Source: Candidatus Altarchaeum sp. (GTDB lineage Archaea; Altiarchaeota; Altiarchaeia; Altiarchaeales; Altiarchaeaceae). Taken from it: 5,326 nucleotides of DNA. Under the pieces are notes generated by a model. The model did no database searches, was not told the origin of the DNA, and was given only the letters and a program-made list of their open reading frames with translations. The DNA is taken from positions 1 to 5,326 of the forward strand of contig JAGTWP010000078.1 in the NCBI GenBank assembly GCA_018260755.1, written 5' to 3'. This document shows, piece by piece, positions 1-4,166 of this stretch (positions are counted from its first letter, which is position 1; every line of letters begins with the position of its first letter). A program made the translations under genes and the position numbers.

Positions 1-7
1 CAAGAAA

Positions 8-715
8 ATGGGCATACTGAAAAGAACAGCAGATATTTTGTCTGCAAAGATACACGGGTTGTTGGACGGGGCGGAAAATCCGAAAGAAATGCTGGACTAT
101 AGTTATGAAAAGCAAAAGGAATTATTGCAAAATGTAAGCAAAGGAATTGCCGATGTTATGACTGCAAAAAAGCAGCTTGAAATAAAGAGAGACGAATTGA
201 ATGTTGCAGGCGAGAAATATCAGAGGCAGGCAGAGGCGTCTGTAAATGCGGGAAGAGACGATTTGGCAACACTGGCATTAAGCAGAAAGCAGGAAACATT
301 GCAGTCAATTGAAAATTTAAACCAGCAGATTGCGGGACTTGATAAAAATCTGGAAAATTTAAAGGCAACAAAGCAGAAGCTGGAAGTGAAAATACAGCAA
401 TTCGGGGCTCACAAGGAAATTTTAAAGGCACAATATGATGCAAGCAAAGCGACAGTTCAGGTGCAGGAATCATTAACAGGATTAAGCGAGGATATTGCTG
501 ATGTCAAATCAACGGTTGACAGGGTTGAAGGAAAGATACAAAAGCAGACGGCGAGAGCAGATGCAATAACAACAATGGTTGATGAGGGAACACTTACAGA
601 GGTTGATTTCGGCTCGGAAAAGAAGGATGATATTGACAGGGAACTGGCAAAGATCGGAAGCGGCAGCGGGGTTAATAACGAACTGGCGGCATTAAAGGCA
701 AAACTGGGAAAATAA
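8..715 (+). CDS. pspA: PspA/IM30 family membrane-stress protein
   Basis: Seen: 235 residues that are almost wholly helical and charged. The N-terminus is an amphipathic helix (MGILKRTADILSAKIHGLLD) followed by AENPKEMLDY, the usual opening of PspA/IM30 proteins. Long heptad-like coiled coil runs from about residue 30 to 180, with no transmembrane segment and no signal peptide. A short acidic, Gly/Ser-containing tail (about 195-220) leads to a final ELAALKAKL helix. Known: PspA proteins belong to the ESCRT-III superfamily. They bind stressed membranes from the cytoplasm, oligomerise and limit proton leakage. E. coli PspA is 222 aa, so this copy is full length. Context: pspAA follows 36 bases downstream on the same strand, which supports the call. 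The ATG lies only 7 bases from the window edge, so the promoter is not visible. GC content is clearly higher than in the genes that follow. No PspF-type regulator or PspB/C genes are visible here. Confidence 0.93.
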   Translation: MGILKRTADILSAKIHGLLDGAENPKEMLDYSYEKQKELLQNVSKGIADVMTAKKQLEIKRDELNVAGEKYQRQAEASVNAGRDDLATLALSRKQETLQSIENLNQQIAGLDKNLENLKATKQKLEVKIQQFGAHKEILKAQYDASKATVQVQESLTGLSEDIADVKSTVDRVEGKIQKQTARADAITTMVDEGTLTEVDFGSEKKDDIDRELAKIGSGSGVNNELAALKAKLGK

Positions 716-721
716 TAACTT

Positions 722-742
722 AAAATTTAAAAATTTTATAAA
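722..742 (+). promoter_or_regulatory. Candidate archaeal TATA box before pspAA
   Basis: In the 36-base gap between pspA and pspAA, the element TTAAAAATTTTA (727-738) begins 25 bases before the pspAA ATG and is followed by TTTATAAAC. No Shine-Dalgarno sequence precedes the ATG; the bases are CAATACAAA. A TATA element at this distance would give a leaderless or nearly leaderless transcript, so pspAA and the HisA-like gene may have their own promoter as well as read-through from pspA. This is a position-based inference, and AT-rich gaps easily give false matches. Confidence 0.4.
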
Positions 743-751
743 CAATACAAA

Positions 752-1036
752 ATGGCGACTTATGTTGTCAGGTTATTAGGGGAAAGCGAGCAATACGAAA
801 TTTCACAAGAACTTCTTGATGAGATGAATGTGCATGATAATAAAATTGCAGAGTATGTTAAGAAAGCAGATATATTATTGGCCAAAATAAGAAAGGAAAC
901 AGAGAAAATGCAGGAAATTGCCAAAAAAGGAAAGGCAGTTAATTTTAGAAAGAGTGATTATGTGATTCCTTTAAAAGATATTACCCTTGATGAGGCAATG
1001 GAAATCTTTGAAGGCGAAGGAATTATTAAAGGATGA
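752..1036 (+). CDS. pspAA: PspA-associated protein PspAA
   Basis: Seen: 94 residues. The N-terminal strand has the pattern VVRLLGESEQYEI (residues 5-17), then a helix LLDEMNVHDNKI, a charged helix (about 35-60), and a C-terminal block SDYVIPLKDITLDEAMEIF (68-86) ending EGEGIIKG. This matches, from memory, the PspAA family plan: [IV]VR[IL]LGEGQYEV near the start, then SD.V.P..D.TLEE, and a terminal GEG.IPG. Known: PspAA is a small soluble partner encoded next to pspA in archaea and actinobacteria. Its biochemical role is not settled, but it is considered part of the Psp membrane-stress system. Context: 36 bases after pspA on the same strand. Its stop codon overlaps the start of the HisA-like gene (ATGA at 1033-1036), so the two are probably translated together. 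The ATG at 752 is chosen because the conserved N-terminal strand begins right after it. Length is normal for the family. Confidence 0.88.
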   Translation: MATYVVRLLGESEQYEISQELLDEMNVHDNKIAEYVKKADILLAKIRKETEKMQEIAKKGKAVNFRKSDYVIPLKDITLDEAMEIFEGEGIIKG

Positions 1037-1683
1037 TTGAAATAATTCCGGTAATTGATATAAAAAAAGGAAAGGCAGTCAGGGCATATAGAGGAGAGCG
1101 TGAGAAATATAAAGAGCTCGGTGATGTGTTAAAGATAGCTGAAAAATACCACCTGAATAAATTTAACAAAATTTACATTGCCGACCTTGATGCCATAATG
1201 CTTGGTTTTAAATTTAGAAATTTTAATTTAATCAAAGCAATAACATCTTTTGCAGATAAAATAATGGTTGATTTCGGAATAAAGAACATTGAAGAATACA
1301 AGGTAATAAAAGAAAAATTAGCAAAAATCAATACAAAAAATATTGACCTGATTGTAGGAACAGAAACATGGACATCGGATGATAAATTTCCAAATGATGC
1401 AATAATAAGCATAGATGCTGCTGACGGAGAAATTTTAGGTAAAAATTTTGACAAGGTTGTCAGATTTTTAAAGAGCAACACAAATCCCTTTATAACTATT
1501 GACCTGAAACATATCGGAACTTCCGATGTAAATCTTGAATTATGTACAAAAATATTTGACCTAACTAAGAGAAAATTTATTTACGGTGGTGGTGTGACGA
1601 GCAGCAATATTATTATACTGGAGCAATACTGCAGCGGCGCAATTATAGGCACAGAAATTTATAAGAAATTGAATTTGATATAA
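1033..1683 (+). CDS. HisA-related (archaeal hisA/hisF family) TIM-barrel protein
   Basis: Seen: 216 residues with TIM-barrel signatures of the HisA superfamily. These are IPVIDIKKGKAV (5-16, Asp9 in the HisA catalytic-Asp position), RGEREKYKE (20-28), YIADLDAIM (48-56), IMVDFGI (77-83), IVGTET (107-112), ISIDAADGEIL (125-135, Asp128 near the second HisA catalytic Asp), ITIDLKHIGTSD (154-165), and the phosphate-binding strands YGGGVTS (184-190) and AIIGTEIYK (203-211). The GERxKY and ADLDAIM blocks fit the separate archaeal family modelled as 'hisA/hisF family protein' (TIGR00734, COG1411) rather than true HisA. Known: members occur alongside a genuine HisA, and their reaction is unknown; a phosphorylated substrate is likely from the fold. 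Context: its ATG overlaps the pspAA stop (ATGA), and a weak GAAGG (1016-1020) lies upstream, so translation is probably coupled. At 216 aa it is slightly short for the family. No other histidine genes are present, which argues against a role in histidine synthesis. Confidence 0.85.
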   Translation: MIEIIPVIDIKKGKAVRAYRGEREKYKELGDVLKIAEKYHLNKFNKIYIADLDAIMLGFKFRNFNLIKAITSFADKIMVDFGIKNIEEYKVIKEKLAKINTKNIDLIVGTETWTSDDKFPNDAIISIDAADGEILGKNFDKVVRFLKSNTNPFITIDLKHIGTSDVNLELCTKIFDLTKRKFIYGGGVTSSNIIILEQYCSGAIIGTEIYKKLNLI

Positions 1684-1686
1684 TTG

Positions 1687-1732
1687 CTATTTCTGTTTAA
1701 ATTTGTTTAAATTTATTTATTTTGTTATATTC
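1687..1732 (+). terminator. Candidate T-rich archaeal terminator after the psp unit
   Basis: Just after the HisA-like stop codon the plus strand becomes strongly T-rich, with several T runs. It includes a perfect 10-bp tandem repeat TGTTTAAATT at 1694-1703 and 1704-1713. Archaeal RNA polymerase can stop at U-rich tracts without a hairpin, so this is a reasonable end for the pspA-pspAA-hisA-like transcript. There is no stem-loop support, and the assignment rests on base composition and position alone. Confidence 0.35.
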
Positions 1733-1756
1733 TAATTTATAACTTATTGTAATATA

Positions 1757-1768
1757 ACTATATACTTT
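1757..1768 (+). promoter_or_regulatory. TATA box before the zinc-ribbon/AbrB gene
   Basis: The sequence ACTATATACTT lies 26-36 bases before the ATG at 1794. An archaeal TATA box here would place transcription start a few bases before that ATG and give a nearly leaderless mRNA. The element overlaps the alternative TTG start at 1767, which would then fall outside the transcript. This helps decide in favour of the ATG. Confidence 0.5.
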
Positions 1769-1793
1769 GCTTAATTTTAGCATTATTTTTAAA

Positions 1794-2132
1794 ATGAAAT
1801 GTGAATGTGGCGGGAAATTTGAACCATATAAAGAGAATGTTGACGGTATTTCGATGGATTGTCTTAAATGTAACAATTGCGGAAAAATTTTATACACATC
1901 TGAGCAGATGAAGGATTTTATGAGTATGAAGACACTGGTAAAGAAAACCACTACAAAAAGAAAAATTATTATTTTGGGACATTCTTATGCAATTACTCTT
2001 CCAAAATCACTTGAAAAAATCGGCTTAACGGCAGGACAGAGGGTTTCTATGAGGATGACAGGAAGGAAAACACTTGAAGTTAAATTCGGGGAGGAAGTTG
2101 AAGCAAGCAAGGCAGAAGAAGTTGTGAAATAG
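1794..2132 (+). CDS. Zinc-ribbon plus AbrB/SpoVT-type DNA-binding regulator
   Basis: Seen: 112 residues in two parts. Residues 1-35 are Cys-rich (C3-E-C5-G-G, C23, C26-N-N-C29-G), a probable zinc ribbon resembling the YgiT/MqsA-type zinc finger. Residues 56-98 form a swapped-hairpin AbrB domain, with the strand KIIILGHSYAITLPKSL, the helix EKIGLTAGQRV and the final strand TLEVKF. Known: AbrB domains dimerise and bind DNA. They serve as transcription regulators or as antitoxins. Start: the frame is open back to a TTG at 1767, but the ATG at 1794 puts the first Cys at residue 3 and has a TATA box at the right distance. Context: it stands alone between two candidate promoters, and no toxin-like gene is adjacent, so a plain regulator is more likely than an antitoxin. 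Odd: a 17-bp tandem duplication at the 3' end brings in an earlier stop codon and removes the last three ancestral residues. Its target is unknown. Confidence 0.8.
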   Translation: MKCECGGKFEPYKENVDGISMDCLKCNNCGKILYTSEQMKDFMSMKTLVKKTTTKRKIIILGHSYAITLPKSLEKIGLTAGQRVSMRMTGRKTLEVKFGEEVEASKAEEVVK

Positions 2133-2147
2133 AAGAAGTTGTGAAAG
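2114..2147 (+). repeat. 17-bp tandem duplication across the AbrB gene stop codon
   Basis: AGAAGAAGTTGTGAAA occurs at 2114-2129 and again at 2131-2146, a period of 17 bp with two copies differing only in the last base (T at 2130, G at 2147). Because 17 is not a multiple of three, the junction creates the in-frame TAG at 2130-2132 that ends the zinc-ribbon/AbrB gene. If one copy is removed, the reading frame runs on as AEEVVKEKE to the TAG at 2156-2158, giving 115 residues instead of 112. Confidence 0.9.
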
Positions 2148-2167
2148 AAAAAGAATAGGCAAGCGAA

Positions 2168-2180
2168 TTAAAAATTTTTA
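2168..2180 (+). promoter_or_regulatory. Candidate TATA box before the 301-aa gene
   Basis: TTAAAAATTTTTA begins 26 bases before the ATG at 2194. It is nearly the same element, at nearly the same distance, as the one before pspAA (TTAAAAATTTTA, 25 bases). There is no Shine-Dalgarno sequence before this ATG, so a leaderless mRNA is likely. Confidence 0.45.
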
Positions 2181-2193
2181 TTCTTATATCGTA

Positions 2194-3099
2194 ATGGAAA
2201 AATTTCATAAATTTGATTTGGGGGAAAATTTAGAGGAAAAGCAAAAATATATGGATGAGGGCTGGATAGAAACAAAACTTACATTTGCAGCAAAAGCTCA
2301 AACCGAAGCAGAGGAATTCTTTGCTCTCGCTGTTGAAAATTTTGAAACAAAAAGAGTAAAGCCGTTAAAAATTTCATTCCATGAAATTCAGCAAAATCCA
2401 TTTGTAGGGGCAATAATTATTGAGACATTGATTTATGATGTGGAGGAATTAATACGATATGTTTTAAATTTTGCACCTGTCGCAGTTGAAGTAAAAAAAG
2501 AACGGCTTGACATAAGTTTAAGCACATTGAATCAGATTTTTCTTGACATCAGTGATATAGTTAAGACATTTGAGTATTTGTCAAAATTGGAAATTTATTC
2601 AAAAAACACAAATATTAAAAGTGCGGAAATTTATGCAAATATCATACTCGAATTTCATAATGAAAATAAGGAACGGGTTGAAAAAAATATGAATGAATCG
2701 GTAAATGGTATAAAAGCAATTGCAGATGTTATTTCCGAAAATAGGAATGAAATTTTAGAAGAATATGAAGAAGAATCAGGCACTAATCAATGCGGATGTG
2801 CAGGAAATGTGGGAAATTTGAAAGGAACTGATGAAACAAATGAAACCAACGAAACTGATATAGAGACCGAAAAAAAGAAATTTTATTCGGGAAATGTTGA
2901 AATGGAGTTAAAGACAAATCTTTTTACCTTTGTTGATATAATAACGCAGTTCAAACCGGTAGTAATAGAAGCAAGTGCTCCGCACAGTTTAACGATGAGC
3001 AGGAATGAAATTTATACATTAATAGGAAAACTCTTACTAATTACTCAAAAGCATAGCGAGAGGATTATTCACATGAAAAAGGTTGCAGATGAATCATAA
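2194..3099 (+). CDS. Hypothetical acidic protein with internal duplication
   Basis: I do not recognise this 301-residue protein. It has no signal peptide or clear transmembrane segment. Two stretches look alike: about 77-124, containing FAPVAVEV (93-100), and about 237-284, containing FKPVVIEA (253-260). Each has a helix before a P-V-x-[VI]-E strand, then a polar loop, an L-S/M-S turn and a hydrophobic helix. This suggests two copies of one small alpha/beta domain. Between them, residues 187-229 are acidic and low in complexity, with EEYEEES, a NQCGCAGN pair of cysteines (C200, C202) and a Thr/Glu/Asn run (ETNETNETD) encoded by 9-bp tandem repeats at 2833-2859. Such a segment is probably a flexible linker; CxC could bind metal or form a disulfide, but nothing shows this. 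The gene has its own candidate promoter, and its last 31 bases overlap the 3' end of the opposite-strand pterin enzyme gene. No function is proposed. Confidence 0.75.
   Translation: MEKFHKFDLGENLEEKQKYMDEGWIETKLTFAAKAQTEAEEFFALAVENFETKRVKPLKISFHEIQQNPFVGAIIIETLIYDVEELIRYVLNFAPVAVEVKKERLDISLSTLNQIFLDISDIVKTFEYLSKLEIYSKNTNIKSAEIYANIILEFHNENKERVEKNMNESVNGIKAIADVISENRNEILEEYEEESGTNQCGCAGNVGNLKGTDETNETNETDIETEKKKFYSGNVEMELKTNLFTFVDIITQFKPVVIEASAPHSLTMSRNEIYTLIGKLLLITQKHSERIIHMKKVADES
2833..2859 (+). repeat. Three 9-bp tandem repeats in the linker of the 301-aa gene
   Basis: GAAACAAAT, GAAACCAAC and GAAACTGAT follow one another in frame and encode ETN-ETN-ETD. The third-position changes and Asn/Asp exchange show the copies have diverged. 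This is a low-complexity linker expansion within the coding frame. Confidence 0.75.
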
Positions 3100-3494
3100 T
3101 TTTCTTCCAGCTCAACTGAAATTTTTAAATTTTGAGATTTAAATTTTTCCTTTAATTTTTTTGCTATGTATTCCGCAACATACTCTGCTGTTGTTGCACT
3201 GATTGGGAGAAAAACAATATCTTCTTTGGCGATGTCATATATCTTTTTCTGAACTTTTATTTCACCTGCGATATTTCTACTATCAACAGATGATTCAGCT
3301 AACATAACCTTATGGTCAAATTTATTGCAGATTTCATCAAGTGTGTCTTTTGCTTTGTCAAAATCAACAACCATTCCATCATTGTCCAAATTTCCATAAA
3401 ATTTTACCTTAACTTTAAAGTTATGTCCGTGTATGAATTCGCTCTCCAAAAAATGTGCGGCTGAAAAATCCGTTGAAATTTCAACATACTGCAT
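3069..3494 (-). CDS. 6-pyruvoyl-tetrahydropterin synthase-like enzyme, Glu-type (PTPS-III-like)
   Basis: Seen: 141 residues with the PTPS/QueD (COG0720) pattern. Zinc ligands are H14 in FSAAH and H22/H24 in HGHNF. These are followed by MVVDFDKAK (41-49), FDHKVML (59-65, the Asp60-His61 catalytic dyad position), ISATTAEYVAEYI (98-110) and VELEEN (127-132, pterin-anchoring Glu131). The catalytic Cys of PTPS and QueD, normally four residues before HGH, is Ser18 here, and Glu19 gives ExxHGH. Known: in the PTPS-III subgroup Glu replaces Cys, and the enzyme converts dihydroneopterin triphosphate to 6-hydroxymethyl-dihydropterin, replacing dihydroneopterin aldolase. In an archaeon this would feed tetrahydromethanopterin or folate synthesis. 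Inference: it is neither QueD nor a BH4-type PTPS. Context: convergent with, and overlapping, the 301-aa gene by 31 bp. A candidate TATA element lies 17-32 bases before the ATG, with no Shine-Dalgarno. Family assignment is strong; the subgroup is likely. Confidence 0.88.
   Translation of the reverse strand: MQYVEISTDFSAAHFLESEFIHGHNFKVKVKFYGNLDNDGMVVDFDKAKDTLDEICNKFDHKVMLAESSVDSRNIAGEIKVQKKIYDIAKEDIVFLPISATTAEYVAEYIAKKLKEKFKSQNLKISVELEENYDSSATFFM
3118..3166 (+). terminator. Possible T-rich terminator of the 301-aa gene, inside the opposite gene
   Basis: Downstream of the stop at 3097-3099 the plus strand has successive T runs (ATTTTTAAATTTTG, ATTTAAATTTTTCC, TTTAATTTTTTTGC). They are the complement of Lys-rich codons in the C-terminal part of the pterin enzyme. 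Since the two genes overlap there is no intergenic space, so U-rich termination would have to occur here. The base runs could also simply reflect Lys codons. Confidence 0.3.
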
Positions 3495-3510
3495 TTTATT
3501 TTTAGAAAAA

Positions 3511-3526
3511 TTTAAAAAAATTTAAA
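3511..3526 (-). promoter_or_regulatory. Candidate TATA element of the pterin enzyme gene
   Basis: On the minus strand TTTAAATTTTTTTAAA lies 17-32 bases before the ATG at 3494, within the range for a leaderless transcript. No Shine-Dalgarno sequence is present (CTAAAAATAAA before ATG). It sits between the start codon and the tandem repeat array. Confidence 0.4.
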
Positions 3527-3566
3527 CTGAAAAAATAAATAAACAGAAAAAACAATAAAAAACAAA

Positions 3567-3757
3567 GTAAATAAATAGAGCAAGTAAATAGAGTAAATAA
3601 ACCGGATAATAAAGTAAATAAACGGATAATAAAGTAAATAAACGGATAATAAAGTAAATAAACCAGATAATAAAGTAAATAAACGGATAATAAAGTAAAT
3701 AAACCAGATAATAAAGTAAATAAACCAGATAATAAAGTAAATAAAAAATAATAAAAA
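3567..3757. repeat. AT-rich direct repeat array with 20- and 21-bp units
   Basis: The core is seven complete head-to-tail units at 3593-3736, each beginning GTAAATAAA and ending GATAATAAA. They start at 3593, 3614, 3634, 3654, 3675, 3695 and 3716, so their lengths are 21, 20, 20, 21, 20, 21 and 21. The variable centre is CCG in the first unit, CG in the three 20-bp units and CCA in the three other 21-bp units. The order is a-b-b-c-b-c-c. Decayed partial units (17 and 9 bp) flank the left side from 3567, and one degenerate unit starts at 3737. No unique spacers separate the units, so this is not a CRISPR array. It fills most of the 3495-3794 gap between the pterin gene start and the 89-aa gene end. 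Read on the minus strand it is T-rich and full of stop-free hydrophobic codons, which explains the open frames there. Function unknown: a slippage-prone minisatellite, an extended terminator, or a protein-binding array. Confidence 0.92.
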
Positions 3758-3766
3758 TAAAAATTT
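3738..3766 (-). terminator. T-rich tract downstream of the 89-aa gene
   Basis: On the minus strand, about 30 bases after the stop codon at 3795-3797, the sequence becomes AAATTTTTATTTTTATTATT and continues into the T-rich minus strand of the repeat array. This fits a hairpin-free archaeal terminator for the 89-aa gene, and the array may extend it. Based on composition only. Confidence 0.35.
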
Positions 3767-3794
3767 CTCTGTTCAGACAATACAAATATATTCC

Positions 3795-4064
3795 TTATGC
3801 CTGAAGCACGCTACTCAACTTTGCAACAATGTCGTCTACAATTTTCTGGTCTGCAGGGAAACCCAAACCTTCTTTATATTTCTTGCCTCCGTCAGGTGTA
3901 AAATACCCCTTTGAGATACTTACAAATTCATTTTCGTTCTCTCCCCCTTTGACTTTCTTCCTTGCAATTTCCAAAAACTTGTTGTTTCCGTAATTCACTA
4001 CATCTGTCTTAATCACTTCATACTCTACTCTTTCCCTTCGGTCGTCCCTTCTGTCATACGCCAT
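3795..4064 (-). CDS. Small hypothetical protein, possibly PC4-like nucleic-acid binding
   Basis: Seen: 89 residues, no membrane segment, no Cys. The N-terminus is rich in Asp and Arg (AYDRRDDRRER, 2-12). It is followed by predicted strands around 13-24, 29-38 (KFLEIARKKV), 47-55 (FVSISKGYF) and 61-70 (KKYKEGLGFP), then a C-terminal helix (ADQKIVDDIVAKLSSVL, 71-87). A series of short strands carrying Lys, Arg and aromatic residues, a turn (TPDGGKKYK) and one closing helix is the plan of PC4-type single-stranded DNA-binding domains. The similarity is one of layout rather than identity, so function is not claimed. Context: monocistronic-looking, with AT-rich gaps on both sides and candidate TATA elements upstream. 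The repeat array lies directly downstream. The ATG at 4064 is the only Met near the conserved-looking part, and no Shine-Dalgarno precedes it (AAGAAAATAAA). Confidence 0.65.
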   Translation of the reverse strand: MAYDRRDDRRERVEYEVIKTDVVNYGNNKFLEIARKKVKGGENENEFVSISKGYFTPDGGKKYKEGLGFPADQKIVDDIVAKLSSVLQA

Positions 4065-4093
4065 TTTATTTTCTTTATTTTCTTATTTTGTGT

Positions 4094-4133
4094 TTTATTA
4101 AATTTAATTACGAATAGGTATAAATATTATAAA
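4094..4133 (-). promoter_or_regulatory. Two candidate TATA elements before the 89-aa gene
   Basis: On the minus strand TTTATAATATTTATA (4119-4133) lies about 55-69 bases before the ATG at 4064, and TTAAATTTAATAAAA (4094-4108) about 30-44 bases before it. The nearer one would give a leader of roughly 10 bases, the farther one roughly 35. Either fits archaeal initiation, and the sequence alone does not decide between them. Confidence 0.35.
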
Positions 4134-4166
4134 TAAAAAGTCATAAATAAAATTTTAAAATAAAAT
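4134..4166 (-). terminator. Possible T-rich terminator of fdhD
   Basis: Just after the fdhD stop codon (4167-4169) the minus strand reads AATTTTATTTTAAAATTTTA and then ACTTTTTATT. These are repeated T runs suited to hairpin-free archaeal termination. The TTTTAAAA segment is also a short palindrome. Assignment by composition and position only. Confidence 0.3.

Noticed and set aside
156-473. Minus-strand open frame of 105 codons opposite pspA
   Set aside because: Shadow of the coiled-coil coding frame; no family features and no upstream signals.
1033-1683. Genuine HisA of histidine biosynthesis
   Set aside because: The GERxKY and ADLDAIM blocks mark the separate archaeal hisA/hisF family, and there are no other his genes nearby.
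1767-1793. TTG start adding nine residues to the zinc-ribbon/AbrB protein
   Set aside because: The extra MLNFSIIFK lies over the TATA element, and the ATG at 1794 places the zinc ribbon at the N-terminus as expected.
1794-3099. Toxin-antitoxin pair of the AbrB protein and the 301-aa protein
   Set aside because: The downstream protein is too large and has no toxin motifs, and each gene has its own candidate promoter with 61 bases between them.
3567-3757. CRISPR array
   Set aside because: Units are head to tail with no unique spacers and no cas genes are nearby.
3502-3785. Two overlapping minus-strand open frames of 92 and 87 codons encoding Tyr/Leu/Phe-rich hydrophobic protein
   Set aside because: Both are translations of the 20/21-bp repeat array in two frames. 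The composition is low complexity, units of 20 bp break the frame, and no family features are present.
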